Positions 35,020 to 43,800 of a stretch of 64,000 nucleotides of DNA are shown piece after piece; within the stretch, counting starts at the first letter, position 1, and each line of letters starts with the position of its first letter. The DNA is from CAWDVH01 sp963805705 (GTDB lineage: Bacteria; Actinomycetota; Actinomycetes; Streptosporangiales; Streptosporangiaceae), in assembly GCA_963805705.1 (NCBI GenBank), contig CAWDVH010000001.1, forward strand, positions 1,178,001 to 1,242,000, given 5' to 3'. The position numbers were made by a program, and so were the translations under genes. The notes beneath the pieces were generated by a model that saw only the letters and a list, made by a program, of their open reading frames with translations, did not search any database and had not been told where the DNA came from.

Positions 35020-35943
35020 GTGCGGGTGACGCTGCTGGGCCCCCAGCGCAGGCCGACGCTGGAAGCGGTCGTGCGATCCCAGCACCTCGAAGGACCGTTC
35101 GTGACCATCACGGCGGGCTGGCAGGAGCGCGAGCCCGACGACGCGGAACTGAGCCACCTGCTCGGCGGCCGGGATGTCAGCCTCTCGCTGTACCGGCGCT
35201 GGGCCGACGTGCAGGAACGCGATCAGGAGTTCGCCGCGGCCGATCGGCGCCTGCAGGGCGTGCTGGAGGAACTGCGGGAGATCTACCTGCTGCGCCTCGA
35301 TCATGCGCTGCAGGCGGTCTACGCGCTCCAGCGCCGCAGCGGCAGCGGCAGCGATCAGCTCCTGCCCGGCGCCGTCACCGAGGCCATCGCCGCCGTCCGC
35401 GAGCTCGACGCCGCGCACCTGCGGCACGTCAGCGATGTCCGCGGGGAGTTCTACCAGAGATGGCAGCCGCACGGCCGCACGGTGATCGCGCAGCACCGCG
35501 CCGCCGTCTCCGCGCTGCTGCGCGACGCCGCCGCGGTCGTCATCGCCGGCGGCCACGTGGGGATCCTGGCCGACGTCCTGCACCTGTTCAATATCGCCGC
35601 GGCGCTGCGCTCACCGGTGATCGCCTGGTCCGCCGGCGCGATGGCCCTGACCGACCGGATCGTGCTGTTCTACGACCGTGCGCCGCAGGGACCCGGTCAC
35701 CCTGAGGTCTACGGCAGCGGGCTCAGCGTGCTGCGCCAGGTCGTGCCGCTGCCACACGCCCGCGCCCGGATGCTGCTCGATGACGCGCCGCGGATGGCCG
35801 TCTTCGCGCGCAGGTTCGCGCCCGCCTGCTGCGTTCCGCTGGAGGCCGGCAGCCGGGTCGACACTGACCGTGATGGCGGCTGCCCGCCGGGCACCAGGGT
35901 GCTGGCCGCGGACGGCCATATGATCGCGCTGGAGGCAGCCTGA
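35020..35943 (+). CDS. Peptidase S51 / class I glutamine-amidotransferase-like protein
   Basis: Protein of 307 residues. The first half is helical. The second half resembles the S51 fold (dipeptidase E, cyanophycinase): a strand AAVVIAGGHVGIL followed by SPVIAWSAGAMALTD, where the Ser of SAGAM is in the position of the S51 nucleophile (G-x-S-A-G in the family; the first Gly is replaced here). A later VPLPHAR could supply the His. If active it would cleave an amide bond, perhaps of a product of the adjacent ATP-grasp enzymes. The start is GTG at 35020 with GAGGGGG upstream, 10 bases after the ATP-grasp stop. Confidence 0.6.
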   Translation: MRVTLLGPQRRPTLEAVVRSQHLEGPFVTITAGWQEREPDDAELSHLLGGRDVSLSLYRRWADVQERDQEFAAADRRLQGVLEELREIYLLRLDHALQAVYALQRRSGSGSDQLLPGAVTEAIAAVRELDAAHLRHVSDVRGEFYQRWQPHGRTVIAQHRAAVSALLRDAAAVVIAGGHVGILADVLHLFNIAAALRSPVIAWSAGAMALTDRIVLFYDRAPQGPGHPEVYGSGLSVLRQVVPLPHARARMLLDDAPRMAVFARRFAPACCVPLEAGSRVDTDRDGGCPPGTRVLAADGHMIALEAA

Positions 35944-35948
35944 CCACC

Positions 35949-37109
35949 GTGAGCGGCCCGGCCGTCAGCCACAAGCTCGCCATCAACCGGCTCAGGGACC
36001 GCAGGCCGCTGGAGCCAGCTGTCGTTGACCGTTTCCTGGCGCGGCACCAGGTACCCATTGTCGAGGGCGCCCGGTGCACGTTTATGTTCCGCGGTGACGC
36101 CGGTGAGGTCCACCTCATCCACCGGACCTTCGGGCTGCCCGAGCGCATCCCGCTGCGCCAGCTGCACGGGACCGACCTGTGGTACGTCGTGGTGGAGCTG
36201 CCCGAGGGCTCCCGATTCGAGTACCAGCTGGAAGTGACGCGCGGCGAGCAGCACGAGCGCATCAACGACCCGCTGAACCCCCGCCTGGCGCACAGCCCGG
36301 TGGGCAGCTCCTCGGTCTGCTACGCCCACGGGTACCAGGTGCCGCTCTGGACCCAGCCGGACCCGGAGGCTCGCCCCGGCTCCCTGATCGAGCTGACCGT
36401 CCCGAGCCGGGCGCTGCGCCGCGACGTCCCGGTGACGCTGTACCTGCCCGCCCGCTTCCGGCGCACCGCGCGCTACCCGCTGCTGGTCGTCCACGACGGC
36501 GGCGACTACCTCAGGTACGCCGCCGCCAAGACCGTGCTCGACAACCTCATCCACCGGCTTGACGTAGCCGAGACCGTGGTGGCGTTCGTGTCGCCGGGCG
36601 ACCGGCTGGTGGAGTACGCCAACTCGGCGGCCCACGCCCGCTACCTGACCGCTGAGCTGATACCGCGGCTGGAGGAGGAATTCCCGCTGGCCGGCGTGCC
36701 ATCCGCCCGGTGCCTGATGGGCGCCAGCTTCGGCGCCGTGGCGGCGCTGTCCACCGCCTACCGCTACCCCGGCGACTACGGGTCGCTGCTGCTGCAGTCC
36801 GGCTCGTTCGTCTTCACCGACATCGGAAACGACCATGGCGGCGGGCCGGTGTTCGAGCCGGTGGTGAGATTCGTCAACCGGTACCGGGCCAGTCCGCGCC
36901 GGGTCGCTGACCGGGTGTTCGTCAGCTGCGGGGTCTACGAGCCGCTGATCGTCCGCAACCGGTCCATGGTGCCGACCTTCGAGGCCGCCGGGATGACCGT
37001 CCGTTACGTCGAGGCCAGGGACGGGCACAACTGGGAGAATTGGCGGGACCGGCTGCGAGAAGGGCTGTCATGGATATTCCCTGGTCCACAGAAGCTGTTC
37101 TACGAGTGA
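35949..37109 (+). CDS. Esterase with N-terminal E-set domain (enterochelin-esterase-like)
   Basis: Alpha/beta hydrolase of 386 residues. Residues 1-130 form a beta-sandwich-like domain (ARCTFMFRGDAGEVHLIH, LWYVVVELPEGSRFEYQLEV) as in Fes-type enterochelin esterases. The catalytic domain has the nucleophile elbow GASFG with Ser260 and a C-terminal DGHNWENWRD segment with His360, the usual esterase-D arrangement. It lacks a signal peptide and so would act in the cytoplasm. The GTG start is six bases after the upstream stop, third gene of the operon. Likely cleaves an ester of a small peptide-like or siderophore-like molecule. Confidence 0.82.
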   Translation: MSGPAVSHKLAINRLRDRRPLEPAVVDRFLARHQVPIVEGARCTFMFRGDAGEVHLIHRTFGLPERIPLRQLHGTDLWYVVVELPEGSRFEYQLEVTRGEQHERINDPLNPRLAHSPVGSSSVCYAHGYQVPLWTQPDPEARPGSLIELTVPSRALRRDVPVTLYLPARFRRTARYPLLVVHDGGDYLRYAAAKTVLDNLIHRLDVAETVVAFVSPGDRLVEYANSAAHARYLTAELIPRLEEEFPLAGVPSARCLMGASFGAVAALSTAYRYPGDYGSLLLQSGSFVFTDIGNDHGGGPVFEPVVRFVNRYRASPRRVADRVFVSCGVYEPLIVRNRSMVPTFEAAGMTVRYVEARDGHNWENWRDRLREGLSWIFPGPQKLFYE

Positions 37110-37119
37110 CCGTGACCGC

Positions 37120-37845
37120 ATGAAGACACTCGAGCGGTGGTTCTCCGACCGCCTGCACGAGGAGATCACGGTGGTGCGGTGGGGGGCCATGGGCCGGCCT
37201 GTCCTGGTCTTCCCGTCCGCCGGGGGCGACGCGCAGGAGATCGAGCGCAACGGCCTGGTCGACGCGTGCGCGCCGCTGCTCGCCGATGGCCGGGTCAAGC
37301 TGTACTCGGTGGACAGCATCGCCGGGCAGGCGATGATCGCCAAGACGGGCTCGCCGGCGCGCCGCACGTGGCTGCTCAACCAGTTCCATGAGTGCGTCCG
37401 GCACGAGGTCGTACCCGCCATCCACGCCGATCTCGGCGGTCAGGCCATGGATGTGATCACCACCGGCGCCTCGATCGGGGCGTTCAACGCGGTGGCCGTC
37501 CTGTGCCGGTATCCGGACGTCTTCTCCGCCGCGATCGGCATGAGCGGGACTTACCGGATCGAGCGCTTCTACGATCCGACCTCGACTGATGACCTGTATT
37601 TCTCGGCGCCACTGCAGTTCCTGCCGGGCCTGGAAGGGCCGCAGCTGGAGCGGCTGCGCCAGCGGTCGGTCGTGCTCGCCTCCGGCGATGGCGCGTGGGA
37701 GAACGTCGGCGATTCCTGGCTGATGGCAGCAGCCCTGGGCGCCAAGGGGATCCCCAACCGGGTGGACAACTGGGGCCCGGAGTGGGCCCATGACTGGCCG
37801 ACCTGGCACCGCATGCTGCCGCAGTACCTCGACGAGATCACCTGA
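37120..37845 (+). CDS. Esterase-D-like alpha/beta hydrolase
   Basis: Serine hydrolase of 241 residues, fourth and last gene of the operon, 10 bases after the previous stop. GASIG with Ser118 is the nucleophile elbow. The C-terminal WAHDWPTWHRMLPQYL segment carries the catalytic His and resembles the end of the preceding esterase. VLVFPSAGGDAQE forms the oxyanion loop. It lacks the E-set domain of its neighbour, so the two may act on different parts of one molecule. Confidence 0.82.
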   Translation: MKTLERWFSDRLHEEITVVRWGAMGRPVLVFPSAGGDAQEIERNGLVDACAPLLADGRVKLYSVDSIAGQAMIAKTGSPARRTWLLNQFHECVRHEVVPAIHADLGGQAMDVITTGASIGAFNAVAVLCRYPDVFSAAIGMSGTYRIERFYDPTSTDDLYFSAPLQFLPGLEGPQLERLRQRSVVLASGDGAWENVGDSWLMAAALGAKGIPNRVDNWGPEWAHDWPTWHRMLPQYLDEIT

Positions 37846-37851
37846 CCGCGG

Positions 37852-39918
37852 TCAGCGCCTGCGCCTGCGGTCCTGGCCGGGATGGTGCCTTCGTGCTCCC
37901 GGTCCAGGACTGGGCACCAGGCTCAGGTGGCGAGGCGCGGCCATCAGCGGGCCGACCACCAGCTCCTGGAAATCCCGCATCGTGTCCGTGCCGGGGTGAC
38001 CGCAGGCCCGCGTGACCCGCAGGAGGTTCGAGAGGTCCGCGGCGGGCAGCTGCGCCAGCTGCTCGCGTACGGCGTCCGGGCCGCCCAGCTCCAGCAGCTG
38101 CAGCAGTCCTTCCGTCATGACCAGCACCTGCTCCGGCTCGGTGAGGTCGCCGGACTCGAGGGTGCCGTCCTCGGTCAGCGCCTGCAGCACCAGCGGCGCC
38201 AGCACCGGATCGGCGCGCAGCGAGCGCAGCCACCGCGTCCGCTCGGGCCGGGCCGCAGCCAGTACGCTCAGCATCGCCGCCGCCCGGCACCGGAACGGGC
38301 AGGCCCGGATCGCGTCCAGCAGCAGCTCGATGTCGCCGTCGCGGGCCGCCAGCCAGCCGGCGATCTCCGCCACGCCGGTCTCGGGCGTGTAGTGCTCGGC
38401 AATCACGCCCAGCAATTCGGCAGGCTGCGCCGCGACCAGGTCGCCGACCAGGCCCGCTTCCCGGCCCTGGCCCAGCAGGCGCTGGCGCATCGCCCTGGTG
38501 CCCAGCGCCGTCAGGGCCACCAGGTCCCCGGGCCCGGCGAGGTCACGGGAGAGCCTGGCCAGGGCGTCATCGGGGAACGACCGCCCCGCCGTGAGCGGCG
38601 ACTCGACGTCGGTGCCCAGGTCGGAGGTGAATATCTGATCAGCCAGGCCGTGGGTCACCTCGACGGCCCCGAGCGCCGCCAGCGCGTCAAAGGCACTGGC
38701 CAGGTCGCGGCCGACATGCTCCCGCCAGGCCTGCTGCGGGCCGGATGCCCGGGCGGCGACGCCGAATACCTGCCGGCACGCGTCCCAGACCGATTCGTTC
38801 AGCCGCGCGACCGGCATCGGGAGCGGCAGGCTGTAGATCGTATTCAGCACATCGGGTATCGCCTCGGCGTACAGCTCATAGAGCAGTGACGTGGCGCCGT
38901 CCGCCCACAGGGGCAGGCAGATAACGTCCCGCAGCTCGAAGAACGCCTCGAACGCCCGCTGCCACAGCGCCTCGGCCGCGCCTTCGGCCAGCAGCGGCCT
39001 GGCCTTGGCCACCGGCAGCAGCCGCCCCCGGCTGACCCGGACCAGGCGGGCCTTCCTGGCCCAGATGAAGATCCGGTTGAGCTGCGGTAGCTCGGCGCTG
39101 CTGCGCACGTTCAGGTGCTCCTCGCCGGTGCGCAGCAGCGCGATCAGCTCGCGGGCGTCGGCCGGCCGCAGATTCCCGGCGGCCGTCAGCGTCCGCCCGT
39201 CCGGCCCGACCCACTCAGTGAAGGCCCGCAATTGCACGACGACCCGGCTGCGCGCGGCGGCCGCGGCCAGTTCCCCGGCGGGCGGCAGGGTGACCGGCAG
39301 CTGCGCGATGGCCCGTTCGGGCATGAGCCCGGACGGGCCGAGCTGGGCGTCCATCAGCCGCACGAGCAGATCCTCGTCGTAGACGGCCTGGCCGCCCTCG
39401 ATGTCGCGCGCGAAGCGGGACATCGCCTCCGCATTGGTGACATCCACCCCGTTCTCCCGGGCGGCGAGGACCCAGAACTTCCTGATCCCCTGGCGCTCCG
39501 GATCTGCCACCGCGGCCTGATACTCCGCCGTCACGCTCGTGACCGCCGCCTGCGCCTCCGCCACCGACGCTCCGCGCGGATCCCACAGTCCGCAGTCCGC
39601 CAGGAAGCGCAGCAGCGTGATGAGGCTGTCGGGGACGTTTTTCAGCTCAGTCGCATCGACGGCCAGATTCAGGGGGACCCACTCCAGCAGGAACTGGCGG
39701 ACATGGGCCGGCGTCCACCACGCGAGCCGCCCGTCCATGCTCAGCTGGCGCGAATCCAGGGCCGCGACGATGGCCATCGGATCTGCCGCCAGCCCCCTTT
39801 CCTCGGCCCAGTCGACGCAGCGATGGACGAGGAGAGCCTGGGCCGCGTGGAATGCCTCGTGCTCCTCAAGCTCAAAGAACGTGCGCACCGGCCCGGCCAC
39901 CTTTCTGGCTGCGAGCAT
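37852..39918 (-). CDS. Hypothetical protein, 688 residues, helix-rich
   Basis: I do not recognise this protein. It is mostly alpha-helical with many Leu and Ala. It starts with ELEEHEAFHAAQALLVHRC, has a Trp/Pro-rich stretch (LAWWTPAHVRQFLLEWVPLNL, near 65-85), a central segment resembling a small winged-helix (LNRIFIWARKARLVRVSRGRLLPVAKARPLL), and a long C-terminal helical-repeat-like half. It ends in a strongly basic tail (RRHHPGQDRRRRR). No signal peptide or membrane helix is visible. It converges with the esterase operon, seven bases away, and appears to be a single gene. Confidence 0.75.
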   Translation of the reverse strand: MLAARKVAGPVRTFFELEEHEAFHAAQALLVHRCVDWAEERGLAADPMAIVAALDSRQLSMDGRLAWWTPAHVRQFLLEWVPLNLAVDATELKNVPDSLITLLRFLADCGLWDPRGASVAEAQAAVTSVTAEYQAAVADPERQGIRKFWVLAARENGVDVTNAEAMSRFARDIEGGQAVYDEDLLVRLMDAQLGPSGLMPERAIAQLPVTLPPAGELAAAAARSRVVVQLRAFTEWVGPDGRTLTAAGNLRPADARELIALLRTGEEHLNVRSSAELPQLNRIFIWARKARLVRVSRGRLLPVAKARPLLAEGAAEALWQRAFEAFFELRDVICLPLWADGATSLLYELYAEAIPDVLNTIYSLPLPMPVARLNESVWDACRQVFGVAARASGPQQAWREHVGRDLASAFDALAALGAVEVTHGLADQIFTSDLGTDVESPLTAGRSFPDDALARLSRDLAGPGDLVALTALGTRAMRQRLLGQGREAGLVGDLVAAQPAELLGVIAEHYTPETGVAEIAGWLAARDGDIELLLDAIRACPFRCRAAAMLSVLAAARPERTRWLRSLRADPVLAPLVLQALTEDGTLESGDLTEPEQVLVMTEGLLQLLELGGPDAVREQLAQLPAADLSNLLRVTRACGHPGTDTMRDFQELVVGPLMAAPRHLSLVPSPGPGARRHHPGQDRRRRR

Positions 39919-40009
39919 CCAACGCTAGTAGCCGGCACCGCCGTGTCCCGTGCCAATGCCAGGGAAGGCCGAACAGTTCTCCTGGCGCACTGGCTCATCT
40001 GGCGGCGGG

Positions 40010-41821
40010 TCAGCGAACGGCGATCCAGGCCGGAGCGGGCACGATCAGCTCCACGTTGCGGTCCTGCACGGCGCCGCGGCGGCCATCGACATCGCCGACC
40101 GGCTGCGGTCCCTGCCAGTCGTTCATGCCCAGTTCACGGGACAGGGACGCGAGATCCCGTGAGTCGCTCAGCCGGCCGCGGAAGGACGGCGGCGCCGCGG
40201 TGTCGACGATCGTGGCGATAACCGACAGGGTCCCGTCCCGGTTGTCGGTGACCTCCACCAGGCGGCTCTGCTGCGGCCAGTCCACATGGGAGGCAGTGTT
40301 GACCTCCCAGAAGCCGCCCGCGAACGCCGACCCGGCGGGCCGCGCGAATCCCGTCACCTGGTTGTCGTGGGTATGCCCGTTCACCCACGCGATGACGTTG
40401 GGGAAGCGCAGCAGCAGAGCCTGGACCTCGGGCCCGAGCGCCCGCGGCCCGGTCTCGCCCGGCGCCAGGGAGGCATTGTCCATCGTGCCGATCGTGTGGT
40501 GGCTGAACAGGACGAACAGCCGGTCCCTGACGCGATGCCTGACGACGTTGCCTGACGCGTCCAGGTACCGGCTGCTGCTGGCGATCAGCTGCTGCTCCAG
40601 CCAGCCGAACTGGGTGCGGTCCAGCGAGCCGTCGGCGCCGCCGCCCTGGTTCACCGAGTCCATCACGATGAATCTCATCGCGCCCCGATCGAAGGCGTAG
40701 TACGCGGTGCCGTCGGCGAGATTCTGGCGGGTGTAGCCGTGCCCGCGGGGCCGGCCCGTGGTGATGAAATGCTCCTGCACGACCTCGGCACGGGTCAGGA
40801 AGCGCCGGTTCGGATCGGCGGTGACCTGCCGCGACGGGCCGCCGATGAGCAGGGCGAGCGCCGCCGGGTTGTTCGCCAGCAGTTCCTCGAACAGCAGCTC
40901 CACGTCGGTGCCGGGGGCCAGATCGATGATCTTGTCGGTGCCGGTCGAAAAGCCGTCGATGAGCGGGTTGTCCGGGAAGTCGCCCTGGATCAGCCCGTCG
41001 TGGTTGCCGAACGCGGTCAGCCACGGTATGTCCAGGCCAGCGGCCGTGAAGGGCCGCCGCGCGGCGGCCAGCAGGCCCGGCACCACCGGGAAGCCGAATA
41101 CGGATCGCGGCAGGTCATCGGCACCGCCCGGCGGCGTGCCCTCCGGATGCCAGTAGTGGATGTCGTAGTCCACGAAGTCCATGACGCCCTCGTACTGCGC
41201 CGGGTCCCCGGATCCTGGCTTGACCCGCCCGCCGTCCAGCACGTCGATCGCCCAGCGCAGCTCGTTGAACTGGGTGTTGTCGATGTTGTCCCCGGTGCAG
41301 ATCGTGAAGGCGAGCGGCGCGCCGGTCGCCGGGCCCCGGCCGATCCGGTTCACGGCCCGGACCATCGCGTCGGCTACCTGGACCGTCAGGATCTCCTGCG
41401 GGCGGTACGCCGAGCCGATCGAGCCCACGAGCAGGGAGGCGTCCGGCTGGCCGGGGTCGCCGAAGCGGTCGAGGAACTCCACCCTGGCCGGCGACTCGGA
41501 GTCCATCATGTGGATGTCGGAGAACTGCGAGAACGCGGTCAGCGGGCGGCGGCGGAAGAACCGGCCCGGCCGGGCGGCCCCGCCGATGTCCTGCCGGAGC
41601 AGGTGCGGCTCGCCGGGGCCGGGAGTGACCGGCCGGTAGCCGCCCGCCCCTGGCGTGCCGCGCAGCAGCGTCCGGTCGAGGGTCGTATCCGCCGGGTGCC
41701 TGAACGGCGACCGGTGCTCGCGCCGCGTGGGGAACGCGATGAGCCCGGTGGCGCCCATGCCGCCGGTCAGTGCCGAGGTCTTCAGGAACGAACGCCGCGA
41801 AAGATCCATATCCAGATTCAT
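40010..41821 (-). CDS. Tat-exported metallophosphoesterase
   Basis: Secreted calcineurin-like phosphoesterase of 603 residues. The N-terminus has a twin-arginine signal, SRRSFLK with Arg9-Arg10, followed by an Ala/Gly/Thr hydrophobic stretch. The two-metal site is complete: DIH in FSDIHMMD, GDN in TGDNIDN, GNHD in FGNHDG, SHH in FSHHT and GHTH in NGHTHDN. The long form resembles the actinobacterial PPA1498-type family. Substrate could be a phosphodiester or nucleotide outside the cell. The ATG complementary to 41819-41821 is chosen; ATG at 41809 is an alternative and keeps the Tat motif. Confidence 0.9.
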   Translation of the reverse strand: MNLDMDLSRRSFLKTSALTGGMGATGLIAFPTRREHRSPFRHPADTTLDRTLLRGTPGAGGYRPVTPGPGEPHLLRQDIGGAARPGRFFRRRPLTAFSQFSDIHMMDSESPARVEFLDRFGDPGQPDASLLVGSIGSAYRPQEILTVQVADAMVRAVNRIGRGPATGAPLAFTICTGDNIDNTQFNELRWAIDVLDGGRVKPGSGDPAQYEGVMDFVDYDIHYWHPEGTPPGGADDLPRSVFGFPVVPGLLAAARRPFTAAGLDIPWLTAFGNHDGLIQGDFPDNPLIDGFSTGTDKIIDLAPGTDVELLFEELLANNPAALALLIGGPSRQVTADPNRRFLTRAEVVQEHFITTGRPRGHGYTRQNLADGTAYYAFDRGAMRFIVMDSVNQGGGADGSLDRTQFGWLEQQLIASSSRYLDASGNVVRHRVRDRLFVLFSHHTIGTMDNASLAPGETGPRALGPEVQALLLRFPNVIAWVNGHTHDNQVTGFARPAGSAFAGGFWEVNTASHVDWPQQSRLVEVTDNRDGTLSVIATIVDTAAPPSFRGRLSDSRDLASLSRELGMNDWQGPQPVGDVDGRRGAVQDRNVELIVPAPAWIAVR

Positions 41822-41913
41822 ACCCCTGCATACGCGCTGGCGCCAGCACAATGTCGCAGCGGTTAGCCGTTATCGAATGAAACCGACGGCATATTTATTA
41901 ACGAAGGCTCGGT

Positions 41914-43446
41914 TCATGGCGTGATAGTCACAGCGCTGGACGTGACCTGGGTGCTGCCCAGGGAGGCGATGATGGAGACGTCGGCATCGGAGTCAACCGT
42001 GATAGTGGTCACGAGAAAGCTGGCCGAGCTATGGCCGGCCGGGATGACCACACCCTGCGGCACCGTCAGAATGCCCTGGGTTGACCCGAGGTTCACGGTG
42101 GTGGCGGTGTCGACTGGTCCGGCCAGGTTGACGGTCGCCGTGAAGGTGCCGCCACCGGTGATGGTCCCTGGGACGTTCGTGATCGACGCCAGGCCGGGCT
42201 CGATCGTCACCGGGAGGGACGCCTTGACCCCGTCGACGGTCGCATCGATCTCGGTGTGGACCGCGCCGGTCACGTTAGCGGTGTTGATGTCGACGAACCC
42301 CTGGGCGAAGCCCGGCGGGATGTCGGTGCTGGTGTTCTGCAGTTCGACGCTCGGATCGCCGGCCGAGAAGGTGACGGTCTCGCCGCTAGCGGGAGCGGGA
42401 TTACTGAGCGTTACCACGTATTCAAGGTCGAACTCCTGGCCGTAGATAGCGCCCGGCCCGTCCTCGGCGGACAGCGTCACGCTGTCACTGCTGGTGAAGG
42501 GCGGGAGCAGGACCGTCGTGGCGCTGAGGGTCCGGCCGCCGAATGTGGCCGAGATCTTGACCGTGGTGTTCCTGGTGACCTGATGGACGATCACTCCGGG
42601 AACCTCGGCGCCGATAGCCGGGGCCGGGACGGTGAAGGTGGCGGGCACGGTGACGGCCGGGCTGCTGGAGGCGAGTTGCACGGTCAGTCCGCCGGCCGGC
42701 ACGACTCCGGTGAACAGGACGTCAAGGGTCACGTCATTCGGCTCGGAACTGGGCGGGATCTGGACCAGGGACAGGCCAGGATCGACGGTGATGGTGCCGG
42801 TCCGGGACCGGGAGCGGTAGCGCGCGGTAACGGTCGCCCGGTACTGGCCCTCGGGGTCGGCCTTCAGGGCGAGCGGCACGGTGGCGGTGTCGTAGCGGCG
42901 GCCGATGGTGACCGAGGCCGGGACGCGCAGGTCGGCGTTGCTGCTGGTCAGGGATATCCGGATCGGAGCGGTCGGCGCGCAGCTCAGCCGGAGGGCGGCC
43001 GCCGGGCGGTTCCCGACGTAGACCAGTCTCGGCACCGACACGCCGGTCAGGACCGGGGTCCGGCAGGAGCGGGGGGTCTTGGTGACGGTGAGCGCGGCCT
43101 GGCGGCGGGTCTGGCCGAGTGTGGCCCTGATCTCACCGTGCCGCCTGGCGGTCCTGACGGCGGTCTTGATGGTCCCCGTGGCGGTGCTCTTCCGCCGCGC
43201 CACGTGCAGGGCCGAGGGGACGGTGACGCCCTTGAAGCCCTTCAGTCGGACCGTCAGGGCCACGGGGGTGTCGCAGGTCAGCGTGACCGTGACCCTGACC
43301 GGCGCCCCGCCGGGAACCGAGGCCTTCGACAGGGCTACCTTCTGCAGGGCCGCATGGCACGTAGCGGCATCGGCGCGCTGGCGCGGGACGGATGCCACCG
43401 CCGCCACTGCCGCCAGCAGGAGCACGACCACGGCCATGCGCTTCAT
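41914..43446 (-). CDS. Secreted protein with beta-sandwich-like repeats
   Basis: Exported protein of 510 residues. The start is the ATG complementary to 43444-43446, with GAGGAG about seven bases upstream; longer frames in the same phase are rejected. The signal peptide is MKRMAVVVLLLAAVAAVASV with a likely cut after RADA. The rest consists of about five repeats of 80-90 residues, rich in Thr, Val and Ser. They share a pattern such as VPxSVTIGxxxxTATVPL or VPxTFTVPAPAIGAEVPGV, and TVPQGVVIPAGHSSASFLVTT, which recalls Calx-beta or Ig-like domains. There is no sortase motif or membrane anchor. Likely cell-wall-associated or an adhesin-like structural protein. Confidence 0.8.
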   Translation of the reverse strand: MKRMAVVVLLLAAVAAVASVPRQRADAATCHAALQKVALSKASVPGGAPVRVTVTLTCDTPVALTVRLKGFKGVTVPSALHVARRKSTATGTIKTAVRTARRHGEIRATLGQTRRQAALTVTKTPRSCRTPVLTGVSVPRLVYVGNRPAAALRLSCAPTAPIRISLTSSNADLRVPASVTIGRRYDTATVPLALKADPEGQYRATVTARYRSRSRTGTITVDPGLSLVQIPPSSEPNDVTLDVLFTGVVPAGGLTVQLASSSPAVTVPATFTVPAPAIGAEVPGVIVHQVTRNTTVKISATFGGRTLSATTVLLPPFTSSDSVTLSAEDGPGAIYGQEFDLEYVVTLSNPAPASGETVTFSAGDPSVELQNTSTDIPPGFAQGFVDINTANVTGAVHTEIDATVDGVKASLPVTIEPGLASITNVPGTITGGGTFTATVNLAGPVDTATTVNLGSTQGILTVPQGVVIPAGHSSASFLVTTITVDSDADVSIIASLGSTQVTSSAVTITP

Positions 43447-43800
43447 GCTCGTGCTCCTCATACCTGCCACGATGGTGGGATATGCCGACAATATAGGGAA
43501 TCGGGGCGCTCTGGCGGTCCCCGCCGCCGGAAAATCAATCCCCGCCGCACCGCATCTTTGGTGCCGCGCGGCGCCAGGAAGGCGTCCACGCCGTCTCCAT
43601 CGCCGCTGCGCGGCGGTTGCACGATCACCGGCTGAGATAGCAGGAAGCTGGCCGCCCCCGGACCCCCCGTAGGGGCGGCCAGCACCGGCCAGGGAACACC
43701 ACCTGGCCGCCATCCCCGGCCGGCGAGCGGGCCCGGCGCCGCCAACGGGCGAATGTCCGCCGCCGGCCGGGCCGGCCCAGGTCAGGGAGAGGATCACCCG
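43447..43800. other. Intergenic region between divergent secreted-protein and LmbE-like genes
   Basis: 354 bases. It holds the ribosome binding sites of both flanking genes and a TATATTGTC stretch (complement of about 43480-43490) that could be a -10 element for the minus-strand gene. No RNA gene or riboswitch is recognised. Confidence 0.5.

Noticed and set aside
42256..43635. 459-codon plus-strand frame opposite the secreted beta-sandwich protein
   Set aside because: Asp/Gly/Arg-rich shadow. The minus-strand gene has a ribosome binding site and signal peptide.
43447..43800. Riboswitch upstream of the secreted protein
   Set aside because: No match to a riboswitch core could be found by eye.
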